Shown: positions 1 through 6,674, counted from the stretch's first letter. The stretch is 12,391 nt of DNA from Clostridiales bacterium (GCA_012519645.1 JAAYPU010000102.1:1-12391), one strand, 5' to 3'. The notes: generated by a model not told the origin, from the letters alone. A program made the numbers and translations.

Positions 1-122
1 AGCACCTTCCTTTGTTAGATTGTTTTTGTGATGATTCAATCATACCACAAATAGGTGCTCTCTTGTTATGTCTAAAAGGCCTAAAATCTTATTTATCCAT
101 TTACCGAATGTAACTTTACGCT
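1..122 (-). mobile_element. Probable terminal segment of an insertion sequence reading off the left edge
   Basis: Read on the minus strand, this stretch has an extended -10 (TGGTATGAT, with TATGAT at 44-39) and a ribosome binding site AAGGAAGG (plus positions 5-12 region). A start codon would lie just beyond position 1. The plus strand also shows a multi-part dyad: AGCACCT (1-7) with AGGTGCT (53-59), TTTGT (11-15) with ACAAA (47-51), and GATTG (18-22) with CAATC (37-41). The next reading frame (from about 123) is open but has no start, as if cut by an insertion. I infer the end of an IS with its transposase outside the window. The family cannot be named, and the exact terminus near 113-130 is a guess. 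Confidence 0.35.
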
Positions 123-431
123 AAGTACTTTGACACACATACTTGGGCAACAATTTATATATCAGGCGAAATTAATTCCGATACCTTCGACGCTTTTGCC
201 GAGGAACATGAATACTTAAAAGGTGATAACATAGAATTTGGAAATGTGATACTGGTTATTACTGATATTACACATGACGGTACTGTTACATTTTCAGTGC
301 AGCAAGGAAATTTATATAATGAAGCCGGAGAAGTTGTTAATACTGATATTATTGTCAAAGGTGTAAAGGCAAATTACAAATTGAATGATGGGACTGTGTA
401 CTTAATAGTAAACAGCAATAGATATCAATAA
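123..431 (+). pseudogene. 5'-truncated gene, C-terminal part of an unrecognised protein
   Basis: The frame is open from a TAA at 111-113 through to TAA at 429-431 and reads like real protein for about 100 residues (begins KYFDTHTWATIYISGE, ends YLIVNSNRYQ). There is no ATG with a ribosome binding site. The GTG at 246 lies in the middle of the conserved-looking stretch and has no convincing Shine-Dalgarno. The content is a run of beta-strand-like segments rich in I, V, T and D. The 5' end meets the putative IS terminus at about 120, so the gene was probably interrupted there. I do not recognise the family. It could be a small secreted or immunity-type protein, given the neighbouring lipoproteins and the SUKH gene downstream, but that is inference. 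Confidence 0.45.
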
Positions 432-551
432 CTTCCGATTGTTTCCTTAACAATTTGTCGAGTCAGAGTAAATATATAATATTTCTAAGTGTTAATAGTA
501 GAGATGAGTTTATAATTATATGATAATAGAGTATTTTTTGGGTGCAAATGT

Positions 552-962
552 ATGGATAAAAATAAAAGAAATCTTTTGTATATATTATTAGTATTATATG
601 TTGAAATACTGACTGCCTTTAGAATAGGATTCAATGTTAATTCTAAAATGTATGATGTGTCTTACGGGTGGGCAGGGTATAGTCTGTGTTTGACTAGTAT
701 TGGCTATATTGTTAGCATAGGAGTGACTATAGTAATCGTAGTATTCATTCTTGTTCCAAACATTTACCTGACAATGAAGATAATCAATAGTAAACAATGT
801 AAAGGTCAAATTTTTATCATCTGGGCATGTGTTATATTGGGAGTTATTATAGCTGTTCTATTGAATTTAGCGGGTATTAGTATAATAGGAAGGATGGCCT
901 GCTCTTTGTTTGAGTTTATTAATAGTGGAATAGAGTTATATTATATGGACTGGTTGATGTGA
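552..962 (+). CDS. Small multi-pass membrane protein, function unknown
   Basis: This 136-residue protein begins MDKNKRNLLYILLVLYVEIL. Hydrophobic segments lie at roughly residues 8-26, 42-75 and 86-112, consistent with three or four membrane helices and few charged loops. No motif identifies a transporter or enzyme. The ATG at 552 follows a weak GGGTGC Shine-Dalgarno, and TATAAT hexamers at 475-480 and 511-516 upstream lack well-spaced -35 boxes. The stop is followed within a few bases by a scrap of another gene (966-1124), so the original downstream neighbour has been lost. No family assignment is possible from sequence alone. Its reality rests on length, a plausible membrane-protein pattern and an uncontested strand. 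Confidence 0.6.
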   Translation: MDKNKRNLLYILLVLYVEILTAFRIGFNVNSKMYDVSYGWAGYSLCLTSIGYIVSIGVTIVIVVFILVPNIYLTMKIINSKQCKGQIFIIWACVILGVIIAVLLNLAGISIIGRMACSLFEFINSGIELYYMDWLM

Positions 963-965
963 GAT

Positions 966-1124
966 AAATTGATTTTTCGGATCGCAGAGTATGATGCTTT
1001 GCTCTTATGGAGGCTGATTGGTGTTGCGAACCTACTATGTTTTGAAAAGGCAAAGGAAACGTTTTCTGCGATGGGAGTCATTCTAAAACAAAAAATGCAG
1101 GAGCTAAATAAGCAGAATAGATGA
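966..1124 (+). pseudogene. C-terminal scrap of an unrecognised gene
   Basis: From just after the preceding gene's stop to TGA at 1122-1124 one frame is open and protein-like. It contains IAEYDALLLWRLIGVANLL and ends VILKQKMQELNKQNR, a helical, amphipathic, charged tail. There is no start codon with a ribosome binding site (the only candidate is TTG at 969). It is best read as the 3' end of a deleted gene. About 53 open codons could occur by chance, but the residue pattern and the basic hydrophilic C-terminus argue against that. The family is not identified. Confidence 0.35.
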
Positions 1125-1169
1125 AAGAGTAATATCAAAAAAGCCTATTTTGTTAATGGAGTGAGTGAA

Positions 1170-1634
1170 ATGAAAAAAACATTATTTATATTATTTATCG
1201 CAGTATTATTCAGTGGGGTGTTTGGTTGTAGTGATAATTTCAATAATCCTGAAGAGACATCTAGTGATTTGCAAGTAGACTATGATGCTGCTGAGATTGA
1301 ATTCACTGAATATATAAACAATCTTAAATTGCCTAGTTATTATGTGTCTATTACCACAGAGCCGGCAAGTAATAAATATGATATTACAGGAGATGGATAT
1401 GAAGATTTATTTAGACTATTATATTATGGAAGTGGGATGCCGAGAGTAAGTTTCTCAATGTATGACCCTGTGAATCATAACGGGTATATTCTGGACAGTT
1501 ATAATTTCAGCTATAGAGTGGAAAATTGTGATGAGAATGAGTTTGTTATAGTAAAATATAATGCTGCTATCGGTGAAAAAATTGTTGGAACGATTATACT
1601 TGAAAATGATGAGCTTATATTTATAGAGAATTAA
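1170..1634 (+). CDS. Predicted lipoprotein with a DxTGDGxED calcium-loop-like motif
   Basis: A 154-residue protein starting MKKTLFILFIAVLFSGVFGC. It has a basic n-region, a hydrophobic core and a lipobox (GVFG-C, Cys at residue 20), so it is predicted to be diacylated and anchored on the outer face of the membrane by Lgt/Lsp. I chose ATG 1170 because GGAG at 1158-1161 is correctly spaced; the in-frame GTG at 1161 overlaps that Shine-Dalgarno. The mature part holds DITGDGYEDLF (about residues 72-82). This resembles the D-x-[TN]-G-D-G-x-x-D loops of FG-GAP/EF-hand-like repeats, which usually bind calcium. The rest looks like a small beta-rich domain. The next lipoprotein gene starts 27 bases downstream, so the two are probably co-transcribed. 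Function unknown. Confidence 0.75.
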   Translation: MKKTLFILFIAVLFSGVFGCSDNFNNPEETSSDLQVDYDAAEIEFTEYINNLKLPSYYVSITTEPASNKYDITGDGYEDLFRLLYYGSGMPRVSFSMYDPVNHNGYILDSYNFSYRVENCDENEFVIVKYNAAIGEKIVGTIILENDELIFIEN

Positions 1635-1661
1635 TAATCCCTATTTCGAGGAAGAAGAGCT

Positions 1662-2411
1662 ATGATTAAAAGGAAGACAAATTATATTATTTTAATTTTG
1701 ACAATTGTATTGTTGTTTGTGACAGGATGTGCGCTATCAGGAGTATCAAAAGTATATAAATATAGAACCACCGGAGATGATATAGTTGAGGATTTCTATC
1801 TTGAAAAAACAGAGTATTATTCAGATAAGGTTGTGATTTACTGGAACGGAACAATCAATAACATAGATAAGTATAGTTTTTCTGATGCATTTGAAATAAA
1901 AGGAAATACTCTTGTTTTGAAAACAGATAAGCCAGAAGACTTTACTTCGTTTTATATGTCTTATGCTGATTTTGATTATAAATTTCGCTATCTTGACAGT
2001 GACCAATATGCATGCATATGTACAGTTATGGATTCAGAAGGTGGCTTGCATTATAGTGGAAGCATAGATCGTTATTATACTGAAGAAGAGAAAGAAAAGC
2101 AAAAAGAACAGGCTCAAGAGAGAGAAAATGAGCAGAAAGAATTGTTTGAAAAGCTTGAAGGAACCTGGAATAGTGACGATGGAGAGTATTTTAGAGTTTA
2201 TAAAGATGATGATTATTCTATTCAATATTATGTAGATGAAAGGGAAGGAACTGAAACACCGATATTTTTTCAGGACTATTTATATGTAAACGAAAATAGG
2301 ATAGCTATTTCGTATATTGATGGACCGTTTGATGCGTGTTTTGAAATTATTTTATCGGAGGATGGTCAATCATTTGAGTACAATAGCAAGGTGTTTTATA
2401 AGGGATTGTGA
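1662..2411 (+). CDS. Predicted lipoprotein with a charged coiled-coil linker
   Basis: A 249-residue protein. Its N-terminus has a signal peptide with lipobox VTGC (Cys at about residue 23), predicting an extracytoplasmic lipoprotein. Residues about 30-135 form a first beta-rich segment. Residues about 138-165 are almost entirely E, K and Q (EEEKEKQKEQAQERENEQKE), a likely helix or coiled coil. Residues about 166-249 form a second segment opening with LEGTWNSDDGEYFRVY, similar in flavour to small lipocalin-like or 'GTW' beta domains of Firmicutes lipoproteins. A GAGGAAGAAGAG stretch (1648-1659) precedes ATG 1662. It lies 27 bases after another lipoprotein gene. No family is named with confidence. 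Confidence 0.75.
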   Translation: MIKRKTNYIILILTIVLLFVTGCALSGVSKVYKYRTTGDDIVEDFYLEKTEYYSDKVVIYWNGTINNIDKYSFSDAFEIKGNTLVLKTDKPEDFTSFYMSYADFDYKFRYLDSDQYACICTVMDSEGGLHYSGSIDRYYTEEEKEKQKEQAQERENEQKELFEKLEGTWNSDDGEYFRVYKDDDYSIQYYVDEREGTETPIFFQDYLYVNENRIAISYIDGPFDACFEIILSEDGQSFEYNSKVFYKGL

Positions 2412-2464
2412 TAAACTGATTACAGTATAGAATACGAAATTTGAGAAGCTGATTAATACTATGA

Positions 2465-2829
2465 TTAAGACAAAATGGAAATAGGTCAAGAGTTCGTGAA
2501 TATGTCTTTGATTCTGACAGAGTTACTATACCATCTGGATTGGATTCCGTAGTGTTAGGTTGTACCCATTATCCATTGCGGCAAAACACCATTAAGTGTT
2601 TTATGGGAGAAGAGTTTTATCTGGTTAATCCCACTTATGATACCGCAAAGGGATTAAAAGAATTATTGGCGGAATAGGGAATTTTAAATAAGAAAAACAC
2701 AAATCTGAATATGAGTATTACGTCAGTGACGGTGTGGACCAGTTTATCTCCTTTGCTGACAGAGTGCTGCCTTGCTATGTAACGGGTACAACTGTTGTGG
2801 ATATTGAGTGTCACGAAAGGAGAGAATAG
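2465..2829 (+). pseudogene. murI: 3' remnant of glutamate racemase (murI), frameshifted
   Basis: MurI interconverts L- and D-glutamate for peptidoglycan. The frame from 2465 reads a MurI C-terminal half, including SVVLGCTHYPL, the conserved motif carrying the second catalytic cysteine, followed by a stretch ending GLKELLAE. This frame stops at TAG 2675-2677. The next frame then continues the family pattern with YEYYVSDGVDQFISFADRVL, matching the typical MurI ending, and stops at TAG 2827-2829. So there is at least one premature stop plus a net -1 (or +2) indel between about 2677 and 2705. The N-terminal half with the first catalytic cysteine is absent. This is a dead fragment, recognised from motif order. 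A functional copy presumably exists elsewhere in the genome, since D-glutamate is normally essential. Confidence 0.85.
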
Positions 2830-2832
2830 GAA

Positions 2833-3420
2833 TTGAAAAAAAAGAGCACTTTTCAAATTGTCTGGATGATAATATTTATTCTGGTTAATTTTCTTGGCTT
2901 TGGAATTGGCGGCATTTTGATGCTGTTTCAGGGGAATTTAATAAAGAGCATAGAAAAGGAACAGAAAAATGAAGAAAAACAATTAGCTGTTATTGAAGAA
3001 TTAAGGGATTCCGGTGAGTATGATATCTATGATATGTTTTCCGGGGTTTGTGAGGAAAAATATCAGGAAGATGTGGACAGAATCTTAAAGGAAAAAGGTA
3101 TTGTAGATTATTATATCGTGGAGTATGAGGGTTCCTGCGCAATTGTTGACATGTCTTCCCTTCAATATAGCTGTGATATAAGATCAGGCGATAAATATCT
3201 TCTTGTAGAGAAGGAACCTGTTTATGTGGACAAAACATCCCAAATCCCGGTATTACAATGTGTAGCCCATGCTGATGGTTATTTGGGACATCCTGGACCG
3301 GGGATTATCATATTTGGTTTCTTTGGGTATATGGTTATGGGGATAACGGTTATTTTAGATGTTATATGGCTAATCGTTTTACTCATTGTGAAATTGGTTA
3401 GTAAGAAGCAACAGAATTAA
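2833..3420 (+). CDS. Two-helix membrane protein of unknown function
   Basis: A 195-residue protein starting at TTG 2833, supported by AGGAG (2818-2822) about ten bases upstream. No better ATG exists near the N-terminus. Residues about 7-32 form a long hydrophobic helix (IVWMIIFILVNFLGFGIGGI). Residues about 33-145 are a soluble, acidic segment with charged helices and three cysteines. Residues about 153-187 are strongly hydrophobic, followed by a basic tail VKLVSKKQQN. It looks like a membrane-anchored protein with a loop domain between two membrane spans. The ribosome binding site lies inside the decayed murI tail, suggesting this gene once followed murI closely. No family recognised. Confidence 0.7.
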   Translation: MKKKSTFQIVWMIIFILVNFLGFGIGGILMLFQGNLIKSIEKEQKNEEKQLAVIEELRDSGEYDIYDMFSGVCEEKYQEDVDRILKEKGIVDYYIVEYEGSCAIVDMSSLQYSCDIRSGDKYLLVEKEPVYVDKTSQIPVLQCVAHADGYLGHPGPGIIIFGFFGYMVMGITVILDVIWLIVLLIVKLVSKKQQN

Positions 3421-3472
3421 ATTACTATTGTTTTGCCAACGACTGTCCTGTTTTATTAATGAAGGGAGAATT

Positions 3473-3775
3473 ATGAAGGAAATTAAAAAATCTATTATGA
3501 TATCTGTGTTTATTAATTTCTCATGTTTTTTAATAAATATGATTACATATTGGTTATTTGGAAAGATCTTTCTTTGTATAAAATTGTCTGGTGGTGAGTG
3601 GGTAGGATATGATGGTTTTGGAGTGATGTTAAATAAAACTTTTCCAATGTCAACATCAGATATATCTTTAAGTGGTGAATATTGGATATCGTTTGAACCA
3701 ATAAGTCTTTTAGTTACCTTGATGCTTTTCTTTATTATTCCTTTTATTTTAATGAAAAAGAATAGAAAAGAATAA
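3473..3775 (+). CDS. Small membrane protein, function unknown
   Basis: A 100-residue protein. ATG 3473 is preceded by GAAGGGAG (3461-3468) at good spacing; an in-frame ATG at 3428 has no Shine-Dalgarno and was rejected. A first hydrophobic segment at about residues 8-33 and a second at about 76-93 flank a glycine- and serine-rich loop. The C-terminus is basic (MKKNRKE), as expected for a cytoplasmic tail under the positive-inside rule. It follows the previous membrane-protein gene by 52 bases and may share its transcript. No known domain is visible. Confidence 0.6.
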   Translation: MKEIKKSIMISVFINFSCFLINMITYWLFGKIFLCIKLSGGEWVGYDGFGVMLNKTFPMSTSDISLSGEYWISFEPISLLVTLMLFFIIPFILMKKNRKE

Positions 3776-3776
3776 A

Positions 3777-3878
3777 CAGAGCCAAGTGGGACTGGGAGTA
3801 GACAGAGTAATCCGCAATGCGATAAAGCCTTTGTTTGTCGATTGGGAAAATTATCTTAGGAGCATTCCTGTTAAGTAA
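3777..3878 (+). other. Possible short coding remnant before the IS110 element
   Basis: One frame is open from before 3777 to TAA at 3876-3878 and contains a protein-like stretch (GVDRVIRNAIKPLFVDWENY). It has no start of its own and would be another C-terminal scrap. Thirty-odd open codons are easily reached by chance, and this segment abuts or overlaps the left end of the IS110 element, so it may simply be non-coding. Recorded because its composition differs from the AT-rich genes on either side. Confidence 0.2.
3856..3865 (+). repeat. 10-bp direct repeat TTAGGAGCAT, left copy
   Basis: The decamer TTAGGAGCAT occurs here, 109 bases before the transposase start, and again at 5372-5381, 119 bases after the transposase stop. 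IS110-family elements insert at short target cores shared between donor and target, so end-proximal direct repeats are of interest. The match could mark element boundaries (giving about 1.5 kb) or be chance. Confidence 0.3.
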
Positions 3879-3916
3879 CAAATAACTGGTTTGCAAAAAA
3901 TGAGTGCCTACCATAG

Positions 3917-3956
3917 AATAATGATTGTTAACTTGGCGGTTAAAAAAATCATTGTT
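3917..3956 (+). promoter_or_regulatory. Hairpin directly before the transposase ribosome binding site
   Basis: AATAATGATT (3917-3926) pairs with AATCATTGTT (3947-3956) over ten positions including one G-U. Inside it TTAAC (3928-3932) pairs with GTTAA (3939-3943), leaving loop TTGGCG. It ends a few bases before the Shine-Dalgarno AGAGGAGA of the transposase. It could limit translation of read-through transcripts, or be part of a structured guide RNA in the left arm. The pairing is seen; the role is inferred. Confidence 0.5.
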
Positions 3957-3974
3957 CAGAGGAGACACCCACAA

Positions 3975-5252
3975 ATGAATTATAAGCAGAATGAGAAAAT
4001 CAATCAAGTAAAAGAATCAACTTTGGTAGTTGGAATTGATATCGGAAGTACTACACATTACGCCAGAGCTTTTGACTGGCGGGGCATTGAACTCGGGAAA
4101 GTCTTTCCATTCAGCAACAGCAGAGAAGGATTTGAGAACTTCAAAGACTGGATGCAGCGTTTACAGGACAAGTACAAGAAGTCAGATGTGATTGTCGGTA
4201 TCGAGCCAACAGGTCATTACTGGTTTGATCTTGGCGCTTATCTTGAGGATGAGGGCATCCTCCTGGTTATGGTTAACCCCTATGCGGTAAAGCAGACCAA
4301 GGAACTGGATGATAACAGCCAGAGTAAGAATGACAGAAAAGATCCAAAGGTAATAGCAAAACTTGTTACCGAAGGCAGGTATTCTGCACCATATACACCA
4401 GATGGTGTGTATGCTGATTTAAGAATTATGGTGGCCAATCGTAAGAGACTCATCAGGGAACTTACCCAGATCAAAAACAGATTTGCCAGATGGTTCGCCA
4501 TATATTTCCCTGAATATAAAGAGGTGTTTGGGGATTATGAAGCACAAAGCAGTATGATGCTTCTAAAGAAAGCTTGTACTCCGGAAGCGATGGTGGAACT
4601 TGGAGCCGAGAAAATCAATCAAATCTGGCGTGATGCAAAGTTAAGAGCTGTTGGAATGAAAAGGGCAACGACCCTGTGTGAAACAGCGAAACGAAGCATT
4701 GGCTTAAAGAAAGGCTCTTCGGCTGCCGAGTATGAAATGAAACTTTTGCTTGCGGATTACGAATACAAGATGGCACAGCTTGATTCCGTTATGGAAGAGA
4801 TAGAAAGTTTGTGTAAAAAGATACCCGAAAGCGAGCAGATGCTTGCCATCAAAGGTATCGGAGTAATCACAGTAGCCGGATTTCTGGCTGAGGTGGGTGA
4901 TGTGAGACGTTTCGAATCGCCCAGACAGATACAGAAGCTGGCCGGACTCTCATTAAGGGAAAACAGCTCAGGAAAGCATAAAGGACAGACGACCATTAGT
5001 AAAAGAGGTCGAAGTAAGCTACGAGCAGTACTGTTCAATGCAGCGATTCCGTTGATAGCAAAGAACCCGGAGTTTCGGTCATTGCATGAGTATTATACAA
5101 CCAGGGCAAACAATCCGTTAAAGAAAAAGCAATCCGTGATTGCCATCAGCTGTAAGCTGATACGAGTCTTCTATGCCATCCTGGCCAATGGAGTAACCTA
5201 TGATCCGGAGAAGATGATATCTGATATTCATAGGTCGCCACAGGCAGCATAA
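3975..5252 (+). CDS. IS110-family transposase (DEDD recombinase)
   Basis: A 425-residue IS110-family recombinase. The N-terminal RuvC-like DEDD domain shows the first acidic residue in VVGIDIGSTTHYAR, the Glu in GIEPTGHYWF, and the later Asp pair in NDRKDPKVIAKL. The C-terminal Transposase_20 domain shows IKGIGVITVAGFLAEVGD, AGLSLRENSSGKHKGQ and ISKRGRSKLR, containing the conserved catalytic serine region and helix-hairpin-helix-like segment. No stops or frameshifts occur and the length is normal, so it is probably active. I chose ATG 3975 for its AGAGGAGA ribosome binding site; the frame extends upstream to 3891 but that part lies in the structured left arm. The family excises and inserts the element using an element-encoded guide RNA. 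Its codons are more GC-rich than those of the surrounding genes, consistent with recent arrival. Confidence 0.93.
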   Translation: MNYKQNEKINQVKESTLVVGIDIGSTTHYARAFDWRGIELGKVFPFSNSREGFENFKDWMQRLQDKYKKSDVIVGIEPTGHYWFDLGAYLEDEGILLVMVNPYAVKQTKELDDNSQSKNDRKDPKVIAKLVTEGRYSAPYTPDGVYADLRIMVANRKRLIRELTQIKNRFARWFAIYFPEYKEVFGDYEAQSSMMLLKKACTPEAMVELGAEKINQIWRDAKLRAVGMKRATTLCETAKRSIGLKKGSSAAEYEMKLLLADYEYKMAQLDSVMEEIESLCKKIPESEQMLAIKGIGVITVAGFLAEVGDVRRFESPRQIQKLAGLSLRENSSGKHKGQTTISKRGRSKLRAVLFNAAIPLIAKNPEFRSLHEYYTTRANNPLKKKQSVIAISCKLIRVFYAILANGVTYDPEKMISDIHRSPQAA

Positions 5253-5580
5253 GAATGACAACTGTGAGATTCAGGAAGACGTCCGCCGCAAGGTGCTGAA
5301 AGGAACAGAAAGAATTACAAAAACATAGAGAGCCGAAGTCAGATTTTTCACCATCAGAGCACAGACTCAGTTTAGGAGCATCATGACGCCCCTTTATGGA
5401 TAAGCAGAACGAAGGAATTAAGGACCCAGAAGTGAAGGTGATCCCGTATGACATGGGAGGTTAGGCTGCCGTAAGGAGTTGGGGATAAGAAAGGCCAATC
5501 ATAGCAAAATAAGATGACGTCTTGTTTTGTGTACCCCAAACATCCTAATATCCATGATTTTTGGTCTAGGGGAATGGCAT
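5253..5580 (+). other. Non-coding 3' arm of the IS110 element, candidate bridge/seek RNA region
   Basis: About 330 bases follow the transposase without a protein-like frame. They contain a clear hairpin, CAAAATAAGA (5505-5514) with TCTTGTTTTG (5520-5529) around loop TGACG, plus CCCC (5534-5537) and GGGG (5569-5572) that could pair further out. IS110-family elements encode a structured guide RNA in a non-coding arm: upstream of the gene in the IS110 group, downstream in the IS1111 group. The size of this arm makes it the better candidate here, but the left arm (3866-3974) also has a strong hairpin. I cannot assign the guide loops by eye. From 5581 to the next gene the sequence is AT-rich with no feature seen. 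Confidence 0.35.
5372..5381 (+). repeat. 10-bp direct repeat TTAGGAGCAT, right copy
   Basis: Partner of the copy at 3856-3865. If these mark the element's recombination cores, the element is about 1.5 kb and the DNA from 5382 to about 5580 belongs to something else. Confidence 0.3.
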
Positions 5581-5669
5581 AGACTTAGATAGCATCTCTA
5601 TAAAAAATGAAAAAGTGAGAAAAAGCGAGTTAACAAGAGAAAAATAAAGATTATTATGGGAGGTTACGT

Positions 5670-6173
5670 ATGTATAGTGTAAAAGAAATGTTTGATGATA
5701 TTGTTTTAATTGCAGATATGCTTGAAGAAAATGAAATTGATAATTTTAAGTTTCCTAAAGGCATAAGTGAAGAAGATATTAAAGATTGGGAAAAAGAAAA
5801 CAATATTTTGCTTCCGGATGGTTATAGAAGTTTTCTCCTTTTGACAAACGGATTTAGAAATCATGGTACAGAGATATATTCGTTGGAACAGATAACACAA
5901 TTAGATTTCCCAGAAGATTATAAGGGCTATTATGTAATTGGTTCATATATAGGTGATGGTTCATTAATACTTGTTGATGATAAAGGAGGTTTTTATCTTG
6001 GTGATCATGCAGGTGTAATAGATAAATCGACTTTTGAGGCGTTTGTTGAAAAGTGGATATTAGATGATATGAAGGATTCATTAAAAGATAATGATATAAA
6101 ACTGCCAAATAATATGAAGACAAATAAAAAAATAAGAAAGAACAGCCGATTTTATCAAACGAAAGATTCTTAG
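5670..6173 (+). CDS. SMI1/KNR4 (SUKH) domain protein, probable immunity protein
   Basis: A 167-residue protein. Residues about 30-125 fit the SUKH pattern: GISEEDIKDWEKENNILLPD, then YRSFLLLTNGF, GTEIYSLEQI and later YYVIGSYIGDGSLILVDD. The domain is common in bacterial immunity proteins that neutralise polymorphic or contact-delivered toxins, binding the cognate toxin in the cytoplasm. GGGAGG lies upstream of ATG 5670 at suitable spacing. No toxin gene is adjacent, so it is an orphan immunity gene or its partner was lost. Codons 6126 onward run into an A7 tract (6126-6132). After it the annotated frame gives a short basic tail (KIRKNSRFYQTKDS), while the -1 frame stays open to 6250 with a more protein-like ending, so the native C-terminus may be frameshifted. 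The domain call is firm; the toxin target is unknown. Confidence 0.85.
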   Translation: MYSVKEMFDDIVLIADMLEENEIDNFKFPKGISEEDIKDWEKENNILLPDGYRSFLLLTNGFRNHGTEIYSLEQITQLDFPEDYKGYYVIGSYIGDGSLILVDDKGGFYLGDHAGVIDKSTFEAFVEKWILDDMKDSLKDNDIKLPNNMKTNKKIRKNSRFYQTKDS

Positions 6174-6250
6174 AGATAAAGGCTAAAATAAGAGAAGATG
6201 AGAAAAAATCAGGCGGGATTGTGCGTGGTACAATAGAAAGTGAAATTTGA
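6131..6250 (+). other. Alternative (-1 frame) C-terminal tail of the SUKH gene
   Basis: Starting inside the A7 tract of the SUKH gene, the -1 frame encodes 39 residues, including LSNERFLEIKAKIREDEKKS and ending GGIVRGTIESEI, to TGA 6248-6250. It has no start codon or ribosome binding site, and it resembles a natural helical C-terminus better than the tail in the annotated frame. The likely explanation is a one-base indel in the homopolymer, by mutation, phase variation or sequencing error. Programmed slippage is less likely because the heptamer is T AAA AAA, not an ideal slippery site. Confidence 0.5.
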
Positions 6251-6288
6251 CGGAGTCTTTAAATAAAAAATAATTGAGTAGGAGTTGA

Positions 6289-6546
6289 ATGTTTATGAAC
6301 GTTTTAAAGAGATTATTTACCTCAATATTATTAGCAGGTATTTTGGTGCTTGCTGCTGGTTTATATTATAAGGTGATAAAAGCAGGTATTCCATTTCAAG
6401 ATCCGACACTTGAATTGCAACTTCAATATTTGATAAATATGGGTATTGGGGATGTTCTCACAAAAATAGGCTTATGTACAACAATGGCAGGTTCTATATG
6501 TCGAATTGTTATAGGAATTTTAAATAGAAAGAAAAAGACGGAATAA
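6289..6546 (+). CDS. Small two-helix membrane protein, function unknown
   Basis: An 85-residue protein. AGGAG (6280-6284) is followed by ATG 6289 and, two codons later, ATG 6295; the second has the more usual spacing, so the true product may be 83 residues. Hydrophobic segments lie at about residues 8-27 (LFTSILLAGILVLAAGLYY) and about 51-78, with a basic tail LNRKKKTE. It has the size and shape of a small membrane protein or holin-like peptide, but no motif supports a particular role. A good terminator lies about 130 bases downstream at 6675-6700. Confidence 0.55.
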   Translation: MFMNVLKRLFTSILLAGILVLAAGLYYKVIKAGIPFQDPTLELQLQYLINMGIGDVLTKIGLCTTMAGSICRIVIGILNRKKKTE

Positions 6547-6617
6547 CAAGGATATGAAGCTTTCAGTTTGTCGATTTGATGATAGACGGAAAATTTAATA
6601 ATTTTGCATTAAGGTAT

Positions 6618-6656
6618 AGCAGGTAATAAAGCAATGTTGCCTGCATGTTATCTGCT
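6618..6656 (+). promoter_or_regulatory. Long imperfect hairpin in the 3' untranslated region
   Basis: AGCAGGTAATA (6618-6628) pairs with TGTTATCTGCT (6646-6656) over 11 positions with two G-U pairs. GCAA/TTGC lies nested inside. It sits just upstream of a terminator and downstream of the small membrane-protein gene, so it is probably part of that transcript's 3' end. Confidence 0.4.
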
Positions 6657-6674
6657 AAAAATGGAATTTTTTGG

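Larger units (their letters stand above)
3866..5580 (+). mobile_element. IS110-family insertion sequence (boundaries approximate)
   Basis: The element is defined by its intact DEDD transposase (3975-5252) and by flanking non-coding arms more GC-rich than the neighbouring genes. No terminal inverted repeats or target duplication are evident, as expected for this family, which moves by a circular intermediate guided by an element-encoded bridge/seek RNA. The right end is either near 5381 (the direct repeat) or near 5580, where composition falls back to AT-rich host sequence. The long 3' arm is reminiscent of IS1111-type members, which carry the guide RNA downstream of the gene, but I found no clear subterminal inverted repeats to confirm that. 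Confidence 0.6.

Noticed and set aside
475..516. Promoters for the 552-962 gene at two TATAAT hexamers
   Set aside because: Neither has a convincing -35 at 16-18 bp; AT-rich sequence gives such hexamers by chance.
2034..2225. Minus-strand frame rich in F, L and I
   Set aside because: It is the complement of the E/K/Q-rich linker of the lipoprotein at 1662-2411, which produces a hydrophobic-looking antisense frame; no start signals.
3891..3974. Longer N-terminus for the IS110 transposase
   Set aside because: The extra residues lie in a structured non-coding arm, while ATG 3975 has a well-placed AGAGGAGA.
5630..5657. Promoter TTAACA / TATTAT before the SUKH gene
   Set aside because: The predicted transcript would start almost at the ATG and exclude the ribosome binding site.
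6126..6132. Programmed -1 frameshift site in the SUKH gene
   Set aside because: In frame the heptamer is T AAA AAA rather than A AAA AAG, and no stimulatory hairpin was seen just downstream; an indel is simpler.
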